Assembly (NCBI GenBank): GCA_965199135.1 | Contig: OZ240685.1 | Coordinates: forward strand, 310,001 to 374,000 | Direction: 5' to 3' | From: EB88 sp965199135 | GTDB taxonomy: Bacteria; Acidobacteriota; Terriglobia; Terriglobales; Acidobacteriaceae | Length of the DNA stretch: 64,000 nucleotides | Part shown: piece by piece, positions 1 to 8,369 of the stretch | Numbering within the stretch: the first letter of the stretch is position 1 | Layout of the letters: each line of letters opens with the position of its first letter | Made by a program: the position numbers and the translations under genes | The notes under the pieces: model-generated | What the model was told of the DNA's origin: nothing | The model's database searches: none | The model's input: only the letters and a program-made list of their open reading frames with translations

Positions 1-2624
1 AAGGGTCGCGCGCTGAGCGGCTGCAGGTAGGCAGAGGTGGTGTTGGAGTAGGGCAGATCGTTTAAGTTTGGAGCCCACACCAGCTGGTGGGTCTCCATGC
101 CGATGTAGGAGACACGCAGGCCGACGCCATGCGCGAGTTCGTGATCGACCGAGAGGGTGTACTGCTCGGAGTAGGGGTCCTTCCAGTTGATGTCGTTGGC
201 TGTACCGAAGTAAGCCTGTCCGAAGGTTGCCGAACTGGCATTGCCGGCCGCTGCGTTCGAGATCGCAGGCCATGCGTATGACGGGCCCGCGGCAGTCTGC
301 GCATTTGTATAGGCGACCGTATCGGATTGCAGCGTGCCGGTCAGCGAGTAGAAGTTGCCACCAAGCAGCGTGATGTCGTACATGCCAAAGCCGCCGCGGA
401 CCACGGTGCGATCGTTGTCAAACGGCCGGTAGGCGACGCCGAAGCGCGGCATAAAGCGCAGGTGCGGCACCTTGCGCAGCCCGGATGGCAGACCGGCTTC
501 AGAGTTGGTGAGCACAGGAGTGCAGGCCGCACCATTCGCCCCTGCGACCCCGGTGGTAGACCCCACGGTGCAGGCGTCAAAAGACGAGAGAAAATTCGCG
601 GCGAGCGTGTTCTGCCCGCCATCGGGGAAGATGACGCGACCACTCTTAGCGACCGAGGGATCGAAGTTTCCGATGTTGCCGGAGGGGTCGTTGTACGCCG
701 GGTGGAATTCGTAGCGGAGACCGTAGGAGAGCACGAGGCGCGGGGTCGCGTGCCACTCATCCTGCGCGAACGCATCGGTGTAAAAGCTGCGGCCATCGTT
801 GTCGGACTGCACGACGTCGTAGTCGGTCGTGTTGGGCACACCAAGCAGGAAGTCCGCGAACTCGGCGCCCGTGAACTGTGCCGTGGAAAAGTCGAAGGTG
901 CCGTAGTTATCTGCGCCCTGGAAGCCAAGCGGTGTGATCGCCTGCACCTGTCGCAGGTCGACGCCGAACTTGAGCGTGTGTGCATGGATCTGCCAGGTCA
1001 GCGTATCGAGGTACTGCTTGGTGCGCGACTTCGTAACAGAGGTAAGGCGATCCGCGTTGAGTGAAGTAAGCGAGGAGAAATCGAGCTCGGGCACACCGTT
1101 GAAGAAGAGGTTCTGCAGGCCCTGGAGGCCGGTCGACGCGGCGAAGGAGGGACCATTGAAGCTGTTGGTGTTGCCACTGCTCTCGTTGGTGAAGCCGAAG
1201 CGGAACTCGTTGATGATGGTCGGGGTGAAATTGCAGTTGCCGGCAACCACGAAGATGCGGTCATCGATGGTGTCGGCGCTCGTGGGAACGAGCAACGGCT
1301 GTGGCGAATTGATGGAGAAGTTCTTCCAGGAGTAGCGCGCAAAGACCAGCGCCTTCTGCCCGATGTACTGATCGCCGCGCAGATCAAACTGGTTCGAGCT
1401 CTGATTGCTGTTCTTGTTGACGTAGTAGTTCGGGACGCCATTCGGGTAGGCCGCGGGGTCGCCATGGTTCGGGTCGGGGAAGAACTGCAGGAACTTCTGC
1501 GCAGCCGAGTTGATCGCGGGCAGCGTGTTGCCGGCGTAGGTGGTGCCCGGTGCGTAAGGATCCTTCAGGCTGTTCGCGGGCAGGTAGTTGAAGTTGCCCT
1601 GCTTCATCAGCGTGGAAGGAACGATGTACTGCTCGGGTGTGGCCTGCGGCAGGCGGAAACCCTCATAGGTCCCGAAGAAGAATGTCTTGTCGTGCCCGTT
1701 ATAGACGTGCGGGATCACGACCGGTCCACCGATGGTGCCACCGAGGTCGTTGCCGACAAGAGCAGGTTTCGTCACCGCGCCAAACGGGATAGCGTCAAAG
1801 GCCGCGTTCTGGTGGTACTCGAAGATGCCGCCGTGCAGGTGATTGGTGCCGGACTTCGAGATGGTGGTGACTTCGCCGGGCTGGCCGAACTGAGCGCTGT
1901 TGAGCACACCATCGACGCGAAGCTCCGAGATCGATTCGCCGGAGATGAAGGCGTTGGCAAGCGGCGTGTTCGAGGTCGCACTCTCGGAGGTGATGCCATC
2001 GACGGAGACTTCTGTCTGGAACGGAAGACCACCCTGCACAGAGAAGCTGGCGACCGTGCCGCCGGTACCGGAGGTGCCGTTGTTCGCCGCGGTATCCGGC
2101 TGCACCCCGGGCAACGTCTGGATCAACGAGATCGGGCTCGTGCCGCTGGCAGAGGCGCGATAGTTTGCAGGCAGCAGCTTCACGTCGGCCGCGTCCAGCG
2201 CGGCTGCAATGGAGGGCGTTTCTGTTTCGATCGCGCCAGCCGAGGAGGCGTCCACGGTGACCTGCTGGCTTACATCCCCGGGAGCAAGCGACGGGTCAAC
2301 GCGTAGTTGCTGCCGGGCGTCGAGCGAAAGGTGCTGCAGGTCAACGCTCTTGAAGCCTTCTGCATCGACGTGCAGGGCATAATGGCCGGGCACCAGGTTC
2401 TGAAATTGGAAGAGGCCGGAGGCGCTGGACCTGGTCGTGCTGTCGACGGAGGTGTCTGTATTTGTGACCCTCACGGTTGCATTGGGCACCGCGGCGCCAG
2501 AGCTGTCGTGGACGGTGCCCACAATCAGTCCCTGTGTGGACTGGGCCATAAGTGACGGCGCATGCAATGCGGCGATGCCGAGGCCGGCAGCAAACCAGCC
2601 TGCCTGTCGATAGATCCGTATCAA
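1..2624 (-). CDS. TonB-dependent receptor with carboxypeptidase-regulatory-like N-terminus (3' end outside window)
   Basis: Outer-membrane receptor of the large acidobacterial Oar-like class; the ligand cannot be inferred. About 874 codons are visible and the frame stays open to base 1, so the C-terminal part of the barrel lies outside the window. The start is a TTG at 2622-2624 with an AGGAGG box five bases upstream; no in-frame ATG precedes it. The N-terminus has a basic start, a hydrophobic stretch and a cleavage-like LMAQ near residue 28. An Ig-like carboxypeptidase-regulatory domain follows (VGTVHDSSGAAVPNATV, about residues 33-115), then a plug with SVQGGLPFQTEVSVDGI and a barrel rich in aromatic and Asn/Thr residues. 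Family members are usually 1000-1200 residues. It is transcribed alone as far as can be seen, divergent from the phosphatase-like gene at 2816. Confidence 0.85.
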   Translation of the reverse strand, partial: MIRIYRQAGWFAAGLGIAALHAPSLMAQSTQGLIVGTVHDSSGAAVPNATVRVTNTDTSVDSTTRSSASGLFQFQNLVPGHYALHVDAEGFKSVDLQHLSLDARQQLRVDPSLAPGDVSQQVTVDASSAGAIETETPSIAAALDAADVKLLPANYRASASGTSPISLIQTLPGVQPDTAANNGTSGTGGTVASFSVQGGLPFQTEVSVDGITSESATSNTPLANAFISGESISELRVDGVLNSAQFGQPGEVTTISKSGTNHLHGGIFEYHQNAAFDAIPFGAVTKPALVGNDLGGTIGGPVVIPHVYNGHDKTFFFGTYEGFRLPQATPEQYIVPSTLMKQGNFNYLPANSLKDPYAPGTTYAGNTLPAINSAAQKFLQFFPDPNHGDPAAYPNGVPNYYVNKNSNQSSNQFDLRGDQYIGQKALVFARYSWKNFSINSPQPLLVPTSADTIDDRIFVVAGNCNFTPTIINEFRFGFTNESSGNTNSFNGPSFAASTGLQGLQNLFFNGVPELDFSSLTSLNADRLTSVTKSRTKQYLDTLTWQIHAHTLKFGVDLRQVQAITPLGFQGADNYGTFDFSTAQFTGAEFADFLLGVPNTTDYDVVQSDNDGRSFYTDAFAQDEWHATPRLVLSYGLRYEFHPAYNDPSGNIGNFDPSVAKSGRVIFPDGGQNTLAANFLSSFDACTVGSTTGVAGANGAACTPVLTNSEAGLPSGLRKVPHLRFMPRFGVAYRPFDNDRTVVRGGFGMYDITLLGGNFYSLTGTLQSDTVAYTNAQTAAGPSYAWPAISNAAAGNASSATFGQAYFGTANDINWKDPYSEQYTLSVDHELAHGVGLRVSYIGMETHQLVWAPNLNDLPYSNTTSAYLQPLSARP

Positions 2625-2815
2625 GATGTCCTCCTGGAAGTGCAGTACGTGACCGCTCGCTAAGGCAAGCTGTTGATTTCTGGCTAAACTTAGCGGAAAG
2701 TAACGGGCCTGTAAGAATGGGCAAAGAACGGTGTGTGAGAAGACGATGAATCCATCGCAATGGTGCAGGCAGCCTCCTTGCGCGGCATGGTTCCTGTCGT
2801 AGGCTCGATGAACGT

Positions 2816-3925
2816 ATGAGACCTCGCACACTTGCTTTCGCTCTCGCGGCCGCGGCCCTCTGTTTTGCATCGTTCAGTCACCCGGTCTGCGCGCAGGCAC
2901 CAGCCAGAAATGTCGTGCTGGTGATGACGGACGGCTTCCGCTGGCAGGAGATGTTTCGCGGCGCGGATGAGTCCCTGCTGACGCCCGCGAACTATTACGA
3001 CAACCGCAGCGTGGATGATCTGAGAAAGGAGTTTCTGGCGCCCACTCCCGAGAAGCGGCGCGCACTGCTGATGCCGTTCGTCTGGGGCACGCTTGTTCCG
3101 GAGGGCGAGCTCTATGGCGACCGTGACGCGGGCTCGGAGGCATCGGTCACGAACGGCTTCAACTTCTCCTACCCTGGCTACTCGGAGACGCTCACCGGGC
3201 ATGCGGATCCGCGCATCGATTCGAATGACAACAAGCCCAACCCGAACGTGACGGTGCTCGAGTGGCTGAACAAGCAGCCGGGACTCGAGCATGGCAGCGC
3301 TGCGTTTGGCGCGTGGGCAGTGATCAACGGGATCGTCAACAAGGATCGCTGCGGCTTCCCGGTCAACGCGGGATACGATCCGTTTGTGATCTCACCGATG
3401 ACACCAGAGCTTGCTCTCATCAACGAGTGGAAGGCCGACTCGCCGCGCATCTGGGACGAGGAGCCATTCGACGCACCCGAGTTCGATACTGCGATGCAGT
3501 ACGTAGAGGCGAAGCACCCGCGTGTGCTCTTCGTCTCGCTTGGCGAGACGGATGATTGGGCACATGCCGGCAACTACGGCGAGTACCTGCTCTCCGCACA
3601 TCGCGCGGACGCGTACCTGGCGCGGCTGTGGGATGCGCTTCAGGCAATGCCGGAGTATCGCGGGACGACCACGCTGATCTTCACCACCGACCATGGCCGT
3701 GGCGCGATGGAAGCGGACAGCTGGAAATCGCATGGACAGAAGTGGCCCGATTCGAAGTACATGTTCATCGGCATGATGGGCGCGGGCGTGCCTCACGACG
3801 GGCTGCGCCGCAACATCGCGCCGGTGACGCAGAGCCAGATCGCTGCGACCATGGCACGGCTGCTCGGCCGTGACTGGAATGCTGCGGAGCCACGAGCCGC
3901 GCAGCCGCTGCCGCTTGCGAAGTAG
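2816..3925 (+). CDS. Exported alkaline-phosphatase-superfamily hydrolase
   Basis: A 369-residue protein with a signal peptide (about residues 1-26, ending VCAQ). It carries the metal-site pattern of the alkaline phosphatase/sulfatase superfamily. D39 lies in VVLVMTDGFRW, D246 and H250 in GETDDWAHAG, D292-H293 in FTTDHGRG, and a further His in SHGQKWP. The nucleophile is probably the Ser or Thr in the PGYSETLTGH segment. Superfamily members hydrolyse phosphate, phosphonate or sulfate esters with two metal ions; the substrate here is unknown and the protein should act in the periplasm. It stands alone between the divergent TonB receptor and the serine dehydratase gene, so context gives no substrate hint. 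The superfamily is certain; the exact activity is not. Confidence 0.8.
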   Translation: MRPRTLAFALAAAALCFASFSHPVCAQAPARNVVLVMTDGFRWQEMFRGADESLLTPANYYDNRSVDDLRKEFLAPTPEKRRALLMPFVWGTLVPEGELYGDRDAGSEASVTNGFNFSYPGYSETLTGHADPRIDSNDNKPNPNVTVLEWLNKQPGLEHGSAAFGAWAVINGIVNKDRCGFPVNAGYDPFVISPMTPELALINEWKADSPRIWDEEPFDAPEFDTAMQYVEAKHPRVLFVSLGETDDWAHAGNYGEYLLSAHRADAYLARLWDALQAMPEYRGTTTLIFTTDHGRGAMEADSWKSHGQKWPDSKYMFIGMMGAGVPHDGLRRNIAPVTQSQIAATMARLLGRDWNAAEPRAAQPLPLAK

Positions 3926-3991
3926 GCGCTCCGTGTGACCGGGGTACCGGGACGCGCTCGTGGCGCTGCAACGGCGGACTAGAATCGTTGT

Positions 3992-5389
3992 GTGAAGACG
4001 AGCTTTTTCGATCTGTTCAAGGCCGGCATCGGGCCATCCAGTTCCCACACCATGGGCCCGATGCGCGCAGCCCGCGCGTTTGTTATCGAGCTTCGCGAGC
4101 GAGCACTGCTCGTGGAGACGCGGCGTGTTGTTGCCGAGCTCTATGGCTCGCTCGCGCTCACGGGCAAGGGCCACGGCACAGATCGCGCGGTGCTGCTTGG
4201 GCTGCTTGGGGAAGAAGCCGCGACGACCGACCCCGATCTCGTTGAAGACAAGCTTGCGACGATCCGGTCCACTGGACGCCTCGCCGTGCTGGGACGTCAC
4301 CCTGTTGCTTTCTGCGAAGAGACGGACCTGCTCTTCCATCGCGACACGATGCTGCCTCCCGGCGCGCGGACCGAGCACCCGAACGGGCTGCGCTTCCGCG
4401 CGCTCGATGCGGCGGGCTTTGTGGTTCTCGAGAGTGTGTACTTCTCTATCGGCGGCGGCTTCATCGTCTCGGACGGAGAAGACCTGGACGCTCGCCCGAT
4501 GATGACGACCGAGACGCTGCCTTTTCCATTCGCGAGTGCAGCAGAGCTCCTCGAGATGGCCGAGGCGGAACGGATCACGATCGCGGAGTTGATGTTTCGC
4601 AACGAGTGCTCGCTGCGAGCGCCGGAGGATGTTCGTGCCGGCGTGCTTGCAACCTGGGCGACGATGCGCGCGTGCATGGATCACGGCATGGTGACCGGAG
4701 GCATTCTGCCGGGCGGCCTCAACGTTCGTCGGCGGGCGCAACGGCTGGCAGAGCGGCTGGACACACGGCTTGCGGAGGGCGAGATTGCTGACCCGCTTGC
4801 GCCGCTCGACTGGGTGACGGTGTTTGCCATGGCGGTGAATGAAGAGAACGCGGCCGGTGGGCGCGTCGTGACCGCGCCCACGAATGGGGCAGCGGGCGTG
4901 GTGCCGGCGGTCGCGCGCTACTACCTCGACTTCGTCCCCGGCGCAGACGAAGACGGCCTGGTGCGCTACTTCCTCACGGCTGCAGCGATCGGTGTTCTCT
5001 ACAAGGAGAATGCCTCGATCAGCGGAGCCGAAGTCGGTTGCCAGGGTGAAGTCGGCGTGGCGTGTTCGATGGCCGCGGGTGGCCTCGCAGCAGCGATGGG
5101 CGGCACGAACAACCAGGTGGAGCATGCAGCCGAGATCGGCATGGAGCATAACCTCGGCATGACGTGTGATCCGATTGGTGGGCTTGTGCAAATTCCCTGC
5201 ATTGAGCGCAACGCGATGGGCGCGGTGAAGGCCGTGCAGGCATGCCGCATCTCGATGCACGAAGGCGATGGACACAAGGTGTCGCTCGACCAGGTGATCC
5301 GCACGATGTATCTGACAGGACTCGACATGCAGTCGCGCTACAAGGAGACGTCGCTTGCCGGACTCGCGTTGAACATCATCGAGTGCTGA
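3992..5389 (+). CDS. sdaA: L-serine dehydratase (L-serine ammonia-lyase), iron-sulfur type, single chain
   Basis: Converts L-serine to pyruvate and ammonia using a [4Fe-4S] cluster. The 465-residue chain fuses the beta and alpha parts as in Proteobacteria. It starts FFDLFKAGIGPSSSHTMGP, the beta-domain signature, and carries C350, C392 and C403. Their spacing (42 and 11) equals that of the three cluster cysteines of the characterised Legionella enzyme as I recall it. The start codon is GTG at 3992, directly before the conserved N-terminus. It has no obvious operon partner: 66 bases separate it from the phosphatase-like gene, and a strong promoter for the next small gene follows its stop. Confidence 0.93.
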   Translation: MKTSFFDLFKAGIGPSSSHTMGPMRAARAFVIELRERALLVETRRVVAELYGSLALTGKGHGTDRAVLLGLLGEEAATTDPDLVEDKLATIRSTGRLAVLGRHPVAFCEETDLLFHRDTMLPPGARTEHPNGLRFRALDAAGFVVLESVYFSIGGGFIVSDGEDLDARPMMTTETLPFPFASAAELLEMAEAERITIAELMFRNECSLRAPEDVRAGVLATWATMRACMDHGMVTGGILPGGLNVRRRAQRLAERLDTRLAEGEIADPLAPLDWVTVFAMAVNEENAAGGRVVTAPTNGAAGVVPAVARYYLDFVPGADEDGLVRYFLTAAAIGVLYKENASISGAEVGCQGEVGVACSMAAGGLAAAMGGTNNQVEHAAEIGMEHNLGMTCDPIGGLVQIPCIERNAMGAVKAVQACRISMHEGDGHKVSLDQVIRTMYLTGLDMQSRYKETSLAGLALNIIEC

Positions 5390-5462
5390 GCAGTTCTCGA
5401 ACCGGCGCGCCGAATTTCTGACGCGTTGTGCACAGTTCGTTTTCGCGCACTCTCTTTTTTTC

Positions 5463-5491
5463 TTGACAGTGTTTTTTGCTCTCTCTATATC
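5463..5491 (+). promoter_or_regulatory. Near-consensus sigma-70 promoter for the 28-codon basic peptide
   Basis: TTGACA at 5463-5468 is a perfect -35 box. It is followed after exactly 17 bases by TATATC at 5486-5491, an almost perfect -10 box, in an AT-rich patch that contrasts with the GC-rich surroundings. Transcription would start near 5498, about 40 bases before the ATG at 5539. Confidence 0.7.
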
Positions 5492-5538
5492 TTGCGTTAA
5501 CTGCAGTGCACGCTGCGGGAACAGGGAGAATAGCAACG

Positions 5539-5625
5539 ATGGCAGCTACGTCAAAGAAGGCCGATGCAAAGAAGCCCGCGACGAAAAAGGCCGCGGACAA
5601 GAAGGCAGCGCCAAAGAAGAAGTAG
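5539..5625 (+). CDS. 28-residue Lys/Ala-rich basic peptide, unknown function
   Basis: The frame ATG...TAG encodes 28 residues, of which 12 are lysine and 8 alanine, with Pro-Ala-Lys spacing (starts MAATSKKADAKKPATKK, ends APKKK). The composition resembles histone H1-like tails of bacterial nucleoid proteins (AlgP, Hc1), but it is only a tail with no folded domain. Evidence that it is real: a near-consensus promoter 48 bases upstream of the ATG, a GGGAGA ribosome site at the right distance, and a 10-bp hairpin 29 bases after the stop, so it forms a complete autonomous unit. It could bind nucleic acid, ribosomes or polyanions; that is inference only. An alternative is that the transcript itself is the functional RNA. 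Confidence 0.55.
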   Translation: MAATSKKADAKKPATKKAADKKAAPKKK

Positions 5626-5653
5626 TGCAAGGCAAAGCACCACAGGCAACACG

Positions 5654-5680
5654 AAGGGGACGCTCACTGGGCGTCCCTTT
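5654..5680 (+). terminator. Hairpin terminator after the basic-peptide gene
   Basis: AAGGGGACGC (5654-5663) pairs with GCGTCCCTTT (5671-5680), with one G-U pair, around a 7-base loop. The downstream arm ends in TTT but no longer T-run follows. It lies between the small gene and rsmE. Confidence 0.6.
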
Positions 5681-5709
5681 CGTGCGTTCAGGCCTGCGAG
5701 AATAACGGG

Positions 5710-6426
5710 ATGGCACGTCGACGTTGGATCGCAGATGAGTGGCAGGAGAACACAGCGGCGCTTACAGGCGCGCAGGCCAGGCATCTCGCGCGCGTGTTGC
5801 GCGCAGAGCCGGGCATGCGCTGTGACGTGGTGGCAGGCAACGAGGTGTGGGCTGCGAGCGTGACTGCTGTCGCCGATGAGCGAGTGGAGTTCGCGCTCGA
5901 GCAACAGCTACCCTCTGAGCGCTCACTCGGCCTCGTGCTTCTGCTGGCTGTGTTCAAGTTCGACCGGCTGGAATGGGCGATCGAGAAGGCGACCGAGCTT
6001 GGCGTGCGCGAGGTACTACCTGTGATCGCGCAGCGTACTGAGAAGCATCTCGCGCAAGCCGCGACGGCGCGTGTGGAGCGCTGGCGCCGGATCGCGCATG
6101 AAGCCGCGAAGCAATCACGCCGGTCAGACATGCTGCACATTGCTGACCCCGTCGCGCTTCGGGTGGCGGTGAGTGCGGACCGGCCTGAGCGTAAGTTGCT
6201 GCTCGCCGAGAGCGAACGGATGTTGTTGTTGCGCGATGCCCTGAGCGAGGACGAGACAGACGGTGTTGCGCTCGCGATCGGTCCCGAAGGCGGATGGACC
6301 GAGGCGGAGACGCAGCTGTTCGCAACGAACAACTGGACCGCGGTGAGTCTCGGGCCACGTATCCTCCGCGCCGAGACAGCAGCGATCGCCGCCGCAGCGA
6401 TCGCTGCTTCCCTGCTGGGTCACTAA
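5710..6426 (+). CDS. rsmE: 16S rRNA (uracil-1498-N3)-methyltransferase RsmE
   Basis: SPOUT-family methyltransferase that methylates N3 of U1498 in 16S rRNA in the 30S subunit. The 238 residues match the family length. An N-terminal PUA-like part starts RRRWIADEWQ and contains HLARVLRAEPG. The C-terminal trefoil knot carries the SAM-binding IGPEGGWTEAE and the LGPRILRAETA signature. In many bacteria rsmE neighbours prmA or dnaJ; here it converges on dnaJ with a hairpin between the two. Confidence 0.95.
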   Translation: MARRRWIADEWQENTAALTGAQARHLARVLRAEPGMRCDVVAGNEVWAASVTAVADERVEFALEQQLPSERSLGLVLLLAVFKFDRLEWAIEKATELGVREVLPVIAQRTEKHLAQAATARVERWRRIAHEAAKQSRRSDMLHIADPVALRVAVSADRPERKLLLAESERMLLLRDALSEDETDGVALAIGPEGGWTEAETQLFATNNWTAVSLGPRILRAETAAIAAAAIAASLLGH

Positions 6427-6449
6427 GCCACGGCAACGGCAAAAGAGAA

Positions 6450-6473
6450 CGGCGCGACCCGGAGGCCGCGCCG
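6450..6473 (-). terminator. Terminator hairpin at the 3' end of the hrcA-grpE-dnaJ operon
   Basis: CGGCGCG (6450-6456) pairs with CGCGCCG (6467-6473) around a 10-base loop. Read on the minus strand it is followed by a T-rich stretch (GTTCTCTTTT), as expected of a factor-independent terminator for dnaJ. It may also end rsmE from the other side. Confidence 0.6.
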
Positions 6474-6493
6474 CTTCGAGGCAACAGTGCCGG

Positions 6494-7621
6494 CTACGAG
6501 AGGATTTCTTTCAGCTTCGAGAAGAGCGAGCGCGAGGTCGGCGCATTCTCAATCGCCACGGTTTCGCCGAGCTGCCGCAGGAGTTCCTTCTGGTCGCGCG
6601 TGAGCTTCTTCGGAGTCTGTACCGCGACCTCGACGATCAGGTCGCCGCGCCCGTGCTCGTTGAGGTACGGCACACCCTTGCCACGCATGCGGAACTCCTT
6701 GCCGCTCTGCGTACCTTCGGGGATCTTCATCCGCGTGTCCCCCTCAAGGGTCGGGATGTTGATCTCATCGCCGAGCGCAGCCTGCGTGAAGGAGATAGGC
6801 ACGACGCAGTGCACATCGTTGCCGTCGCGCTCGAAGAACGGGTGCGGCTTGACGGTGAGCACGATGTAGAGGTCGCCCGCAGGTCCGCCGTAGCGACCGG
6901 CATCGCCGCCGCCCTGGTAGCGGATGCGTGTGCCCTCCTCGACGCCGGCGGGGATGGACACGCGCACCGTGTGGGTCTTCTCGGTGCGGCCATCGCCGTG
7001 GCAGGTGGGGCATGGGTCGGTGATCACCTGGCCGGTGCCGTTGCACGCGGTGCAGGTACGTGCAACGGAGAAGAAACCCTGCTGGAAGCGAACCTGTCCA
7101 CGCCCAGCGCACTGGCGGCAGGTCGCTGGACCTTTGTTCGAGCGGGTGCCTAACCCGTCGCAGCTGTCGCAGGGCTCGGCACGTTTCACCGAGACTTCCA
7201 CTTCCTTGCCGAAGATGGCCTCGGTGAAGTCGATCGTCTGGTCGAAGCGCAGATCGCGACCACGCTGTGCGCGCGAACCACGGCCAGAGCGTCCGCCACC
7301 CTGCGCGCCGAACATCTCACCGAAGATATCGCCGAAAATGTCGCCAAGATCCTGTGCATTCGCAAAGGGATTGCCGGCAGCGCCGGGACCACCGGCGCCG
7401 ACGCCGGCATGACCGTAACGATCGTAGGCAGCGCGCTTGTCCGGGTCGCTCAGCACCTGGTACGCCTCGGAGCACTCCTTGAAGCGCTCTTCGGCAGCGG
7501 CATCGCCCGGGTTGCGATCGGGATGATATTGCATCGCCAGCTTGCGGTAGGCGGTCTTCAGCTCACCGTCGCTGGCAGTTCGGGAAACGCTGAGGACTTC
7601 GTAGTAGTCAGTTTTAGTCAC
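6494..7621 (-). CDS. dnaJ: Chaperone protein DnaJ (Hsp40)
   Basis: Co-chaperone that delivers unfolded substrates to DnaK and stimulates its ATPase. The 375 residues show the full type-I layout: J domain with the HPD triad at 33-35, a Gly/Phe-rich linker (about 74-115), and four zinc-binding CxxCxGxG modules at 151-158, 168-175, 190-197 and 204-211. C-terminal substrate-binding domains follow, with a dimerisation end. It is the last gene of the hrcA-grpE-dnaJ operon, 12 bases after grpE. dnaK is not in the window. Confidence 0.98.
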   Translation of the reverse strand: MTKTDYYEVLSVSRTASDGELKTAYRKLAMQYHPDRNPGDAAAEERFKECSEAYQVLSDPDKRAAYDRYGHAGVGAGGPGAAGNPFANAQDLGDIFGDIFGEMFGAQGGGRSGRGSRAQRGRDLRFDQTIDFTEAIFGKEVEVSVKRAEPCDSCDGLGTRSNKGPATCRQCAGRGQVRFQQGFFSVARTCTACNGTGQVITDPCPTCHGDGRTEKTHTVRVSIPAGVEEGTRIRYQGGGDAGRYGGPAGDLYIVLTVKPHPFFERDGNDVHCVVPISFTQAALGDEINIPTLEGDTRMKIPEGTQSGKEFRMRGKGVPYLNEHGRGDLIVEVAVQTPKKLTRDQKELLRQLGETVAIENAPTSRSLFSKLKEILS

Positions 7622-7633
7622 GGCGGGAATGGT

Positions 7634-8320
7634 TTATGCCTGCTTCTGCTGCGGATTGCTGACGACGCGTACCAGAGCCGGCCGCAGCAGCCGCTCACGG
7701 ATCCTGTAACCGCGACGCACTTCGTCGAATACCTGCCCGTCAGGGAGCTCTGGGGCTTCCACATTGCCGAGCGCTTCATGAAATCTTGGGTCGAACTGCG
7801 TTCCTGTGGTCTCGACGGGAACGACGTTGAGGCCGCGCAGCGCCTCTTCCATCTGCTTTGCGATCAGCTCCACGCCGGCACGCAGCTGCTCCGCGGTGCC
7901 ATTGGCCTTGAGCGCGAGCTGAAAGTTGTCGAGTACCGGGATGAACTGCTCGACCGCATTGCCGGTCGCGTAGTCGCGAAACTCGGCACGTTCCTTGTCG
8001 GCGCGCCGGCGGGCATTCTCAAACTCTGCCTGCAGCCGGGCGAGGCGGTCGATGAGATTGTCTCGCTCGATGCGCAGCTGTTCGGTCTCCGCGTCCGCTG
8101 CCTCGGAGGGCGAGATGGGACCGGCGGTACGCTCGGTTCCCTCGGCTCCCGTGGTGAGGTCGTCAGCGGGATCGCTGACGGGATCGGTGTTCTGGATGGC
8201 TTCCAACAATTCTTCGGATGTCTCGGGTCGTGTCTGGCTCATCGGTTCCTCTGGTGCCCCCGCGTTGCCACGGAGCCGGTCGATCTGTTCACGAATACGG
8301 TCCTGCAAGGTGGGGCGCAT
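7634..8320 (-). CDS. grpE: Nucleotide exchange factor GrpE
   Basis: Releases ADP from DnaK. The 228 residues are slightly long for the family because of an acidic, low-complexity N-terminus (about residues 1-75). A long coiled coil follows (LRIERDNLIDRLARLQAEFE...), then the beta-wing domain with GTQFDPRFHEALG and the ending YRIRERLLRPALVRVV. It lies 49 bases downstream of hrcA and 12 upstream of dnaJ, so it is probably co-transcribed with both. Confidence 0.96.
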   Translation of the reverse strand: MRPTLQDRIREQIDRLRGNAGAPEEPMSQTRPETSEELLEAIQNTDPVSDPADDLTTGAEGTERTAGPISPSEAADAETEQLRIERDNLIDRLARLQAEFENARRRADKERAEFRDYATGNAVEQFIPVLDNFQLALKANGTAEQLRAGVELIAKQMEEALRGLNVVPVETTGTQFDPRFHEALGNVEAPELPDGQVFDEVRRGYRIRERLLRPALVRVVSNPQQKQA

Positions 8321-8369
8321 GCCCCTATTTTCCCATGGACGGGCGCCCGTCCAGGGACAGCCTGCTGCG

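Noticed and set aside
2683..2694. GCTAA-AC-TTAGC inverted repeat upstream of the first TonB receptor as an operator
   Set aside because: Only five base pairs per arm and a single occurrence; too weak to support.
3392..5536. A 714-codon open frame on the minus strand opposite sdaA
   Set aside because: It is an antisense shadow of a clear sdaA and its neighbours, Arg/His-rich as expected of GC-rich antisense frames, and has no recognisable domain.
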